34,174 bases of DNA. Source: Terriglobia bacterium. Its GTDB lineage: Bacteria; Acidobacteriota; Terriglobia; UBA7540. The DNA lies in NCBI GenBank assembly GCA_030037755.1, contig JASHQD010000575.1:1-34174 (forward strand). Direction: 5' to 3'. How positions within the stretch are numbered: the first letter of the stretch is position 1; every line of letters begins with the position of its first letter. Below are positions 9,211 through 18,126 of this stretch, in pieces. Both the position numbers and the translations under genes were made by a program. A model generated the notes under the pieces. It was not told the origin of the DNA and did no database searches. It saw only the letters and a list, made by a program, of their open reading frames with translations.

Positions 9211-12200
9211 ATGAGTTACAAGACAACACGGCGCCTCTTGGCGTATCTGCTGCTGAGCTTGTTCTTTGGAACACTGGTGTGCGTCTTCGGCGTCCGCGAT
9301 CTGCGGGCGCAAGCCGAAACAGGCCAGGTGGCAGGCACGGTTACCGATCAGTCCGGGGCAGTGGTCCCCAATGCGAAGGTGACCGTCACCTCGCAGGCAA
9401 CGGCCGCAGTCCGAACGACGCAGACAGGCGCCGCGGGTGAATTCGTGGTCCCCAACCTTCTACCTGGGACTTACAGCGTGAAGGTCGAGGCTCATAACTT
9501 CAAGAGCGTTGAACAATTCGCCACCATCGACCCCGGCGCGAAGGTCGGGCTCGATATTAAGCTCGAAATCGGCGTATCTACCACGGTCGTCGAGGTCGCC
9601 GGAAGCGCTGCCTCGGTCCTGGTGAATACCGAGACCCAGACCGTCAGCCAGACGATCAGCAACCAGCAGTTGATGGCGCTGCCTATCGCCACGATCAGCA
9701 ATCCCTACAGCCTGGTCGTGACCAGCGGTAACGTCTCCGAGGACGATCCCGCCGCGCGCGGTGTCGGCGTGGCCATCAACGGCATGCGTTCCGAGACGAC
9801 CAATATCCTGCTCGACGGCGCCTCGAACAACGACGAGTTCACAGCTACCACCGGCCAGGCCGTTCCCCTCGACTCCGTACAGGAGTACAACCTCCTAACC
9901 TCCGACTTCACGGCGGAATACGGACGCGTGGGCGGCGGCGTGGTGAACCTCACCACCAAGTCGGGAAGCAACGATTTCCACGGTTCCGCGTATGAGTACA
10001 ACCGGGTTTCCGACCTGGCGTCGAATGACTTCTCCAACAACGCCTATGGCATTCAAAAGGGCATTTACGACCGCAACGAGTTCGGATACTCCATCGGCGG
10101 CCCGGTGAAGAAGGACAAGCTTTACTTCTTCCAGAGCACCGAGTGGACGCGGGTCCGCAGCTCTTCGCCTTCCATCGCCTTTGTGGCGGATCCGGCCCTG
10201 GTCTCGCTGGCCGCGGCCAACACCCAGGGCTTTTACAGCGCCCGAGGCTCCTCGTTGGTGGCAAGCGCCGCCAAGCTGGCGGTCTACACACGGGGGCAGT
10301 TGGCTGCGCAGGGTGTCGATCCCTGCACCGGCGCAACTGGGACAGACGCGTGCACCGCCATTCCGATGTCCACGCCCATGTTCGACGAAGTGGCCTACAA
10401 CGTTCCCGCGGACGCGGGCGGCGGGTCACCCCAGAATACCTACGACCTGGTAGGGCGCGGCGACTGGAATGCATCCGACAAGACCACCGTCTATGGGCGT
10501 TACGCCCTGTACAGCGAACTCGACTTCCCGGGCACTATCACCAGCAGCCCCTACGCCGGGTACAACACGGGCCAGACGAGCAGGGACAACAATTTCGTGC
10601 TCTCTATGACCCACACGTTTTCGCCCACATTCGTCAGCCAGTCGAAGCTGGTCTTCGAAAGGCTGAATAACATTCAGCCCCTCGGCACGAATCCACAAGG
10701 GCCGACGATCTACACCAACCCGACTTCCGAGGGCAGCCTGCTCGGCCACGTCATTGACTTTCCCGGCTACAATCCCACCAGCCCGGGCACCGGCATTCCC
10801 TTTGGCGGCCCGCAGAACTTCGCCGAGATCTATCAGGACTTCAGCCGGGTCCATGGAACTCACGAAATCCGCTTCGGCGGGACTTTCACGTATATGCAGG
10901 ACAACCGGACGTTCGCAGCGTATGGAACCGCAGGCGAGGCATTGAGCGAAACCAGCGGTATTGCCGATGTCGCCATGGACAACTTCCTGAACGGCACCAT
11001 CGCTCAATTCACCGGAGCCGTCAACCCCGAAGGACATTACCCTTGCTACAACTCGATCGGCAATGCCTTCGCGGGCGATTTTGGAATTCCCTCCACTCCG
11101 ATTGCCACGCCGTCCTGCACCGTGACGCTGCCCACCACACAGCCCAATTTCAGCCGCAGCAACCGTTACAACGAGGGCGCGCTCTACGTCCAGGATGCCT
11201 GGAAGGCTTCGCCCCGGTTTACGCTGAACATGGGCGTTCGCTGGGAGTACTTCGGCCCGCAGCATGACACGGATCCGAATCTCGATTCCAACTTCTATCC
11301 GGCTTTTTCGGAACCGACTCTCCAGCTTGCCATTGCCAATGGCAACGTCAGCACGACACCGCAGAGCAACATCGGTGCGATCTGGAAGACGGACTATCAC
11401 AACTTCGGTCCGCGCCTGGGCTTCGCCTGGGACGTCTTTGGCAACGGGAAGACCAGCCTGAGAGGCGGATGGGGCATGAGCTACATCCGCAACTTCGGCA
11501 ACGTGACCTTCAATATATTCGAGAACCCGCCGAATTACGCGGTGGTCTCGCTGTTTGGCGGGCCGATTACCAGCAGCCTCCTCGGGCCGTTCTCGGGAAG
11601 TTCCGGATCCATCCCGCTCGGCGCCGTGGAGTTGCGGGCCGTGAATCCGGACATCACCACGGCTTACGCTCACACCTACAACTTGGACCTGCAGCGCGAA
11701 ATCGTCCCCAATGTGGTCCTGGACATCGGGTATTCGGGCTCCAAGGGCGTTCACCTCTATGACATCGCCAACGTGAACCGTCCGGGAGCCGGCAACCTCT
11801 ACCTGGGCGACCCATGTCCCGCACCGCTCGACTTGCCGGACTGCATCGCGCCGCTGGCAAGCTCGCAGTACACGTTCTTGAACTACCGCAGCGACAACGG
11901 ATTTTCCCACTACAACTCCTTGAACACCCGCGTCACCATCCGGAACGTGGGCCATTCCGGGGTCAACGTGGTGGGCAACTGGACCTGGGGCAACGCCATC
12001 GACAACCTGAGCGACACGTTCAGTTCTTCGTCGAACGACGTGAACCTCGGGTACCTCGATCCGTTCGATCCCAAGCTGGACAAAGGGCCGGCGCAGTTTG
12101 ATAACCGGCAGCGGATCGCCATCAGCGGCGTTTGGGACGCGCCTTTCTTCAAAAACACGCATGGCGCTTTCAAGCAGATCTTCGACGGCTGGAGCTTCGC

Positions 12201-12741
12201 GCCCATCCTCACGGCGCGCACCGGCAATCCCTACACGATCTACGATTGCACCATGGCGTTCTTCTACTGCCCGCGTATGATGGAGTCTTCGGCGCTTCCG
12301 ACCAATCCGCAGACGCCGATCGCGGTTGGTTCATCAGGACTTCCGGGCACTTCGGCAATTCCCGACACTTACAGCATTCTCAACGAATGCCAGAACGTCG
12401 TGACCTTCACGGGTTGCGCGTACAACTCGAGCTACGTGAATCCGATGCTGGGTTATTCGGACTGGGGCCCGTACCCCACCAGCATGACGCAGCGGGATCT
12501 ATTCCGCAGTCCGGGCGACTGGAACATGGACTTCGGCGTTCACAAGAACTTCAAGCTGACGGAACGCGTTAGTCTTGAGCTCCGCGGCGAGATGTTCAAT
12601 TTCTTCAATCACGCCAACCTGTACGTTGAGAACGAATCGTTCGGCGGCGGCGTGGTGCTGGGATCGGGCGGAGCGCCCTACGTCCCGGCCGATTACAGCG
12701 GCCATCGCAACGTCCAGGTGGCGGCACGCGTAACGTTCTAG
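9211..12741 (+). CDS. TonB-dependent receptor, Oar-like, with N-terminal carboxypeptidase-regulatory-like domain
   Basis: Start at MSYKTTRR after an AGGAGG RBS; signal peptide; GQVAGTVTDQSGAVVPNAKVTVTSQATA...; plug-like NGMRSETTNILLDGASNNDEF; C-terminal ...RNVQVAARVTF. Confidence 0.93.
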   Translation: MSYKTTRRLLAYLLLSLFFGTLVCVFGVRDLRAQAETGQVAGTVTDQSGAVVPNAKVTVTSQATAAVRTTQTGAAGEFVVPNLLPGTYSVKVEAHNFKSVEQFATIDPGAKVGLDIKLEIGVSTTVVEVAGSAASVLVNTETQTVSQTISNQQLMALPIATISNPYSLVVTSGNVSEDDPAARGVGVAINGMRSETTNILLDGASNNDEFTATTGQAVPLDSVQEYNLLTSDFTAEYGRVGGGVVNLTTKSGSNDFHGSAYEYNRVSDLASNDFSNNAYGIQKGIYDRNEFGYSIGGPVKKDKLYFFQSTEWTRVRSSSPSIAFVADPALVSLAAANTQGFYSARGSSLVASAAKLAVYTRGQLAAQGVDPCTGATGTDACTAIPMSTPMFDEVAYNVPADAGGGSPQNTYDLVGRGDWNASDKTTVYGRYALYSELDFPGTITSSPYAGYNTGQTSRDNNFVLSMTHTFSPTFVSQSKLVFERLNNIQPLGTNPQGPTIYTNPTSEGSLLGHVIDFPGYNPTSPGTGIPFGGPQNFAEIYQDFSRVHGTHEIRFGGTFTYMQDNRTFAAYGTAGEALSETSGIADVAMDNFLNGTIAQFTGAVNPEGHYPCYNSIGNAFAGDFGIPSTPIATPSCTVTLPTTQPNFSRSNRYNEGALYVQDAWKASPRFTLNMGVRWEYFGPQHDTDPNLDSNFYPAFSEPTLQLAIANGNVSTTPQSNIGAIWKTDYHNFGPRLGFAWDVFGNGKTSLRGGWGMSYIRNFGNVTFNIFENPPNYAVVSLFGGPITSSLLGPFSGSSGSIPLGAVELRAVNPDITTAYAHTYNLDLQREIVPNVVLDIGYSGSKGVHLYDIANVNRPGAGNLYLGDPCPAPLDLPDCIAPLASSQYTFLNYRSDNGFSHYNSLNTRVTIRNVGHSGVNVVGNWTWGNAIDNLSDTFSSSSNDVNLGYLDPFDPKLDKGPAQFDNRQRIAISGVWDAPFFKNTHGAFKQIFDGWSFAPILTARTGNPYTIYDCTMAFFYCPRMMESSALPTNPQTPIAVGSSGLPGTSAIPDTYSILNECQNVVTFTGCAYNSSYVNPMLGYSDWGPYPTSMTQRDLFRSPGDWNMDFGVHKNFKLTERVSLELRGEMFNFFNHANLYVENESFGGGVVLGSGGAPYVPADYSGHRNVQVAARVTF

Positions 12742-12802
12742 AGCTTTCTGAAACTCGGGCGAGTCCTGACTTGCCGCGAGCCTTGAAGATGTTCTGCAAT
12801 CT

Positions 12803-12841
12803 GGCGGGTGAGCCGAGAGGTTCACCCGCCGTTTTTGTTTT
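12803..12841 (+). terminator. Rho-independent terminator of the TonB-dependent receptor gene
   Basis: GGCGGGTGA gccgagaggt TCACCCGCC followed by gTTTTTgTTTT. Confidence 0.88.
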
Positions 12842-13063
12842 CGAAGAGGCCCTTGGGGCGCCCGTGCCGCCTGGTGACGCGCGCTCGCATTTTCATCAGA
12901 GCGCGGCCGTGTCCTGATACCTCCCCACCCTTGGTCACACGAACGCTCAAGGTGCTCAGCCCCTACCACAAAATGGAATGTTCCGTAACCCACGACTTGT
13001 TTCGCCGTTTACACATCATGGATGATGGGTGCTGTCTCAGTTTGACGATCTTGGAGGTGGCTT

Positions 13064-13927
13064 ATGCCGGAACCTGCAAGCAAAACACGCGAGTATGCCC
13101 TGGGGCATTCCGCCCCGGAGCTGGATCGCCTGAGCCTGCAGGCGAAGCTGCTGGAGCCATTTACGCGGCGGGTGTTTGAGGACGCTGGAATCGGGCCCGG
13201 CATGAAGGTGCTCGACGTCGGCAGCGGTGCAGGCGACGTCGCCTTCCTGTTGCGGGAAATCGTCGGACCGGAGGGCAAGGTGGTTGGGGCGGACCGCCCG
13301 CCCGAAGCGATCCAGAGATCGCGGGAGCGCGCCGCGGCGCTCGGATATTCCAACGTGGAATTCGTGCAGGGCGACCCTGTCGATGTGGACTTCGACGAGC
13401 CGTTCGATGCCCTGGCTGGCCGCTTTGTGCTGATGTACTATCCGAGTCCGAGCGGCGCCCTGAGCCGGTTGGCGCGCCACGTCCGACCCGGCGGCGTGAT
13501 TGTCTTCCAGGAGTCCGATAATACGGGCGCGCGCACCTTTCCCCCGCAGCCCTTGTTCGAACGGCTCTTCGAACTGATGGTCAATGCCCTCGAGTTCTCC
13601 GGCGCGGAACCCCGAATGGCCCTGAAGCTTTACCCAACCTTCGTGGACGCCGGACTACCCGCACCTTCCCTGCAAACCCATGTCGCAATTATGGGATTCC
13701 AGGACCCCTTCGTCGAACCCTTATGCAACTTCCTGGTGCAAGGCCTCCGCAGCGTGACGCCGGTTCTTATCAAGCACGGTTTGGCAGCGGAGCGGGAACT
13801 GGCCCTTGACACCTACGCTCAGCGCATGAGCCAGGAGTTCCGCGCCGGACGCGGGGTCATGATGAGTCCGCCGTTCGTCGGCGGCTGGGTCCGGAAACCG
13901 GACGAAGGGTTAGGGGCTAGAGGCTAG
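13064..13927 (+). CDS. SAM-dependent methyltransferase
   Basis: RBS ggaggtggctt; motif I MKVLDVGSGAGDVAFLL; C-terminal residues read into a heptad repeat (..EGLGARG*). Confidence 0.88.
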   Translation: MPEPASKTREYALGHSAPELDRLSLQAKLLEPFTRRVFEDAGIGPGMKVLDVGSGAGDVAFLLREIVGPEGKVVGADRPPEAIQRSRERAAALGYSNVEFVQGDPVDVDFDEPFDALAGRFVLMYYPSPSGALSRLARHVRPGGVIVFQESDNTGARTFPPQPLFERLFELMVNALEFSGAEPRMALKLYPTFVDAGLPAPSLQTHVAIMGFQDPFVEPLCNFLVQGLRSVTPVLIKHGLAAERELALDTYAQRMSQEFRAGRGVMMSPPFVGGWVRKPDEGLGARG

Positions 13928-13935
13928 GCCTTAGA

Positions 13936-14100
13936 TTAGTTCCTCTACCGTAGGATTCTGCCCGTTTCTGGAAGGATATTTTGGCCACTTCGGTTTGGCC
14001 CTTTGTTCATACGGTTCGAAGGTCTCCACCTGCTGACTGTCGACTGTTGACTGCCGACTGTCGACTTGTAGCCTCTTTGGTTCCGGCTCTGCCGGTTAGG
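13936..14100. repeat. Dispersed ~150-bp repeat, copy B (165 bp)
   Basis: Homologous to 5274-5424; longer by 14 bp in the GACTGTC heptad tract. Confidence 0.92.
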
Positions 14101-14218
14101 TGTCTAAGTCTCACAGCACCAGCGCATTACTTCAAAAAAGCCGCTCCCGCAAAGGCGGGTCCTAACGGCCTGCCCACGCCCGCCCGATGCAGGTTACAAT
14201 ACGACCACAGGTGAAATC

Positions 14219-15019
14219 ATGGCGCAGAAGGATTGCCCGCACTGCCAGGGTACGGGCTGGAAGTTGGTGGAGGTGGAGGGCGTACTTCGCGCCCAGCGTT
14301 GCGGCTGCGGCCTGGCCCGGCAGCCCATCGACCTGCTACACCGCTCCCGGATTCCGCCCCGTTACGAGCACTGCACCCTGGCGAATTTCGATCTGCGCAA
14401 GGACGCGGCCACCGGGTCTGTCAACGGGTACCTGGAGCGAGCCAAGAGCGACGCCGCCTTCTTCGTGCGCGAGTATCCGAACGTCGACTGTGGCCTGGTT
14501 TTTACCGGCCCCACGGGCGTAGGCAAGACCCACCTGGCCGTGGCGGTGGTGCGCGGGCTGATCGAGCGCGGCTTCGACTGCCTCTTCGTGGATTTCCGCG
14601 AGCTGCTGCAGCAGATCCGCGAGAGCTACGATCCGGTGGCCGAAACCACCGAACTGCGTCTGCTGCAGCCCGTGATTGAAACCGAGGTTCTGCTGCTGGA
14701 CGAACTGGTGGCCGCCAATCCCAACGACTGGCTGAAGGAGCGGCTCGCGTACATCATCAACGCCCGCTACAACCAGAAGAAGGTCATGCTGATCACGACC
14801 ACGCTGGCGTTTGGCGACGCGGCGGGTGCGTCCGACGGCGAATCACGCGGAGCCCGGATGCCTTCGGGCGAATCGGTTCCCAATCTCGAGCGCTCGCTCG
14901 ATCAGTTCGGCGTCACGCTCAGTTCGCGCCTGTACGAGATGTGCAAACCGATCGAAATCCACGCGCACGACTTCCGCCGAGAGGTGAAACAGGCCGGCTA
15001 CCGGTTCTACGCCGATTAG
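14219..15019 (+). CDS. DnaC/DnaI-like ATP-binding protein with N-terminal zinc-ribbon
   Basis: CPHCQGTGWKLVEVEGVLRAQRCGCG; Walker A GPTGVGKTHLAVAVVRGL; Walker B VLLLDEL. Confidence 0.85.
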   Translation: MAQKDCPHCQGTGWKLVEVEGVLRAQRCGCGLARQPIDLLHRSRIPPRYEHCTLANFDLRKDAATGSVNGYLERAKSDAAFFVREYPNVDCGLVFTGPTGVGKTHLAVAVVRGLIERGFDCLFVDFRELLQQIRESYDPVAETTELRLLQPVIETEVLLLDELVAANPNDWLKERLAYIINARYNQKKVMLITTTLAFGDAAGASDGESRGARMPSGESVPNLERSLDQFGVTLSSRLYEMCKPIEIHAHDFRREVKQAGYRFYAD

Positions 15020-15033
15020 ATGCCTTGACTTCC

Positions 15034-17001
15034 ATGCCTACGATTGCACGGAAATCTCCGGGATCTTCGACGACGGCGGCGCCCGCCAACCTGGAGCGCG
15101 TCTTCGGGCTTGGTGGATGGCTCGCCCGCCATCATCCCCGCTACGAGCACCGTCCGGCGCAACTCGAAATGGCGGAGGAAGTCGCGGCGGCGCTCGAGAA
15201 TCGCAAGCATTTGATCGCCGAAGCGGGCACCGGAACAGGCAAGACGCTTGCCTATCTCGTGCCCATCATTCTCAGCGGCAAGCGTGTGGTGATCTCCACG
15301 GGCACCAAGAATCTGCAGGAGCAGCTTTTCACCAAGGACCTGCCTTTTCTCAAAAAGCTCTTCCCCGACGTGCGCGCCACACTGATGAAAGGCCGCGCGA
15401 ATTACCTCTGCCGCCAGAAGCTCTATGACGCCGAGCGCCAGCCCGTGCTGAGCGGCCTCGACGAGATGGACCTGTTCGCGCAGATTCGCAAGTGGGAGCA
15501 GCGCACCCAGACCGGCGATCGCGTCGAACTGCACCACATGCCGGACACGAGTGATTTGTGGTCGAAGCTCGACGCGCGCCGTGACACCTGCACGGGCCAG
15601 AAATGCCCCGAGTTCTCGCGCTGCTTTATCACCTTGATGCACCAGCGCGCCGCCGAATCGGACATCATCATCGTCAACCATCATCTGTTCTTCGCGGACC
15701 TCGCGCTGAAGCAGGACGATTACGCGAGCCTGCTGCCAGATTACGCCGCCGTGATCTTCGACGAAGCGCACGATTTGGAGGACGTGGCCACGCAGTATTT
15801 CGGAATGCAGTTCTCGAATTATCGTGCGGAAGAGCTGGCGCGCGACACGGAACAGACGCTGAAGCAGAAGGATCTGAAAATCGCGGACGTGCTGGCGGCA
15901 GTAGGGGATCTGCGCCGGCGTTCCGAGATGTTCTTTGACCTGTTCCCGGCAGGCGAAGGCCGGCATCCTTTCGACCGCCGCGACCAGTTTCTGGAAGGGA
16001 ATCGCGCGCATTACAGCAATGTCCAGAATGCCCTGCTGCGCCTCGAAACCGAGCTAAAGCGCGTCCCCGATCGGCCGGAGGAGATCAACAACCTGGCGCG
16101 CCGCGCCGAGGAGTTGCGCAAAACGCTCGAAACTGTGCTGGAAAGCCAGGACCGCAACTATGTCTATTGGTGGGAAAGGCGCGGGCGAGGCATATTTGTG
16201 GAGGCGTCGCCCATCGACGTCTCGGCGATTCTGCGCGAGCGCTTGTTCGAAAAAGTCGAATGCACCGTGCTCACTTCCGCAACGCTGGTGGTGGGCGGCA
16301 CGTTCGATTTTCTGAAGCGCCGCCTGGGACTCGACAACGCCACCGAGCGCGTGTTCCCCTCGCATTTTGATTTCAAGCAGCAGGCGCTGCTTTACACGCC
16401 GCAGCAGATGCCCGATCCGCGGGAGCCGAATTTCGGCGCGCGCGCGGCGGACGAGGTGGTCGAGATTCTAAAGGCGACTCGCGGACGCGCTTTCGTCCTG
16501 TTTACGTCGTACCAGCAGATGCGCGACACCTTCGAACGCGTGCGCTCGCGCGTGCGTTATCCGATGCTGATTCAGGGTCAGGCGCCCCGCAACGCGTTGC
16601 TGGAGCGCTTTCGCACCACGCCGCACGCGGTGCTCTTTGCCACCAGCTCCTTCTGGCAGGGCGTGGACGTGCAGGGCGAGCAGCTGAGCGCGGTGATCAT
16701 CGACCGGCTGCCGTTCGCCGTCCCGTCGGACCCTGTGGTCGCGGCGCGCATCCGGCAACTGAACGAGGACGGCGGCAACGCGTTTATGGAATACCAGGTG
16801 CCGCAGGCGGTGATCTCATTGAAGCAGGGATTCGGGCGATTGATTCGCAGCACCACCGATCGCGGCGTGCTGGTCATTCTCGATCCGCGGATCATCAAAA
16901 TGCGATACGGGCAGCAGTTCTTCGAAAGCCTGCCCGACTACGGGCGCACGTCGCGCATCGAGGCCGTGAAGGAGTTCATGGAGAGAAATGCTGAAGTATG
17001 A
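15034..17001 (+). CDS. DinG/XPD-family ATP-dependent DNA helicase
   Basis: Walker A AEAGTGTGKTLAYLVP; Fe-S cysteines (NYLCRQKL...RRDTCTGQKCPEFSRCF); DEAH box IFDEAHDLEDVA; C-terminal QGFGRLIRSTTDRGVLVILDPRI. Confidence 0.93.
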   Translation: MPTIARKSPGSSTTAAPANLERVFGLGGWLARHHPRYEHRPAQLEMAEEVAAALENRKHLIAEAGTGTGKTLAYLVPIILSGKRVVISTGTKNLQEQLFTKDLPFLKKLFPDVRATLMKGRANYLCRQKLYDAERQPVLSGLDEMDLFAQIRKWEQRTQTGDRVELHHMPDTSDLWSKLDARRDTCTGQKCPEFSRCFITLMHQRAAESDIIIVNHHLFFADLALKQDDYASLLPDYAAVIFDEAHDLEDVATQYFGMQFSNYRAEELARDTEQTLKQKDLKIADVLAAVGDLRRRSEMFFDLFPAGEGRHPFDRRDQFLEGNRAHYSNVQNALLRLETELKRVPDRPEEINNLARRAEELRKTLETVLESQDRNYVYWWERRGRGIFVEASPIDVSAILRERLFEKVECTVLTSATLVVGGTFDFLKRRLGLDNATERVFPSHFDFKQQALLYTPQQMPDPREPNFGARAADEVVEILKATRGRAFVLFTSYQQMRDTFERVRSRVRYPMLIQGQAPRNALLERFRTTPHAVLFATSSFWQGVDVQGEQLSAVIIDRLPFAVPSDPVVAARIRQLNEDGGNAFMEYQVPQAVISLKQGFGRLIRSTTDRGVLVILDPRIIKMRYGQQFFESLPDYGRTSRIEAVKEFMERNAEV

Positions 17002-17066
17002 AGTTTGAAGTTTGAAAGCGGTGCGATCCTCGGCCTTGGCCGTTCATACTTCAGACTTCATACTTG
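16993..17066. repeat. Heptad repeat inverted pair (AAGTNTG family)
   Basis: Left arm gaagtatgaagtttgaagtttgaa (16993-17016); right arm ttcatacttcagacttcatacttg (17043-17066); long imperfect hairpin. Confidence 0.85.
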
Positions 17067-17114
17067 TAGTGGGTCGCAGGCAAGATTGTCTGCACGACGT
17101 TATGAGGGGCTATC

Positions 17115-17489
17115 GTGTTCGAAGTCTCGATTGACTATTCATTCTCCGCGGGTCACGCCTTGCGCGACTACAAGGGCAAGTCTGAAAACACGCATGGGCA
17201 CAACTACAAGGTCCGCGTTTCGGTTGAGGGCGAGAAGCTCGACTCGACCGGACTGCTGATCGACTTCATCGATCTGCGCGATGCGGTAAAGAGTATCGTG
17301 GACCGCTTCGATCATCAATTCCTCAATGAAGTAGCGCCGTTCGACGAGCTGAACCCGTCCGCGGAGAACATCGCGCGGTACTTTTCGGAGCAGCTGGCGC
17401 CGCGGGTGAGTCAGTACGGGGCGAGATTGCAGGCGGTCACGATTTGGGAGACGGATTCGAGCTTTGCAACGTACCGGCCCGGACGCTGA
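17115..17489 (+). CDS. queD: 6-pyruvoyl tetrahydropterin synthase / 6-carboxytetrahydropterin synthase family
   Basis: GTG start; FSAGHALRDYKGKSENTHGHNYKVRVSVEG ... LLIDFIDLRDAV ... FDHQFLNE. Confidence 0.9.
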   Translation: MFEVSIDYSFSAGHALRDYKGKSENTHGHNYKVRVSVEGEKLDSTGLLIDFIDLRDAVKSIVDRFDHQFLNEVAPFDELNPSAENIARYFSEQLAPRVSQYGARLQAVTIWETDSSFATYRPGR

Positions 17490-17536
17490 TGTTCCGTGGC
17501 CGACAGTAAAATCTGGCACAGACAGGGAGAGGGATT

Positions 17537-18085
17537 ATGACTAATTCAGGGCTTGCACCGAGCGCGCCGGCTCTCACTCGGCCGGAGGCGTCCGAGCACG
17601 CGGCATATTATGGCAAATACATCGCGCTCGTTCCCGGCAATGACATCGTCCACGCGCTGGAAATGCAAGGACGAGAGACCGCCGAATTGCTGGACCGCCT
17701 CAGCGACTCGCAAGGCGCCCACCGCTACGCTCCCGACAAATGGACCGTAAAAGAAGTCATCGGCCACATCACCGATTCGGAGCGGGTTTTCGCCTATCGC
17801 GCGCTGCGGATTGCGCGCGGCGATCAAACGCCCATCGAAGGCTTCGAGCAGGACGATTATGTGCGCAGCGCACAGTTCGACCGCCTTTCGGTGTCGGAGC
17901 TTGCCGCGGAGTTCACGACGGTGCGCAAGGCCACGCTGAGTCTCTTCAAGAGCTTGCAGCCGGACGCATGGACGCGACGCGGCGTCGCCAACCAGAACGA
18001 AGTCTCCGTGCGTGCCCTTGCTTATATGATCGCTGGGCACGAACTGCATCATCGGCAAATTCTTAAAGACAAGTATGAAGTATGA
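17537..18085 (+). CDS. DinB/YfiT-like four-helix-bundle protein
   Basis: DKWTVKEVIGHITDSERVFAYRALRIARGD ... IAGHELHHRQILKDKY: conserved His positions of the DinB_2 family. Confidence 0.88.
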   Translation: MTNSGLAPSAPALTRPEASEHAAYYGKYIALVPGNDIVHALEMQGRETAELLDRLSDSQGAHRYAPDKWTVKEVIGHITDSERVFAYRALRIARGDQTPIEGFEQDDYVRSAQFDRLSVSELAAEFTTVRKATLSLFKSLQPDAWTRRGVANQNEVSVRALAYMIAGHELHHRQILKDKYEV

Positions 18086-18121
18086 AATCAGAAGGAGTTT
18101 CATACTTCAGACTTCATACTT
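18071..18121. repeat. Heptad repeat inverted pair (AAGTNTG family) between convergent genes
   Basis: Left AAGTATG AAGTATG AAA (18071-18087); right arm reverse complement AAGTATG AAGTCTG AAGTATG AAA (18098-18121). Confidence 0.88.
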
Positions 18122-18126
18122 CTGAC

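Noticed and set aside
10426-12162. 578-aa minus-strand ORF inside the TonB-dependent receptor
   Set aside because: Shadow ORF of a GC-rich gene with low-complexity Val/Arg/Gly composition.
14219-15019. IstB of an IS21 element
   Set aside because: It has a zinc-ribbon N-terminus, no istA neighbour and sits directly before dinG; a stand-alone DnaC-like protein is more likely.
17537-18085. DinB DNA polymerase IV
   Set aside because: The protein is the small DinB/YfiT four-helix-bundle family, not Y-family polymerase.
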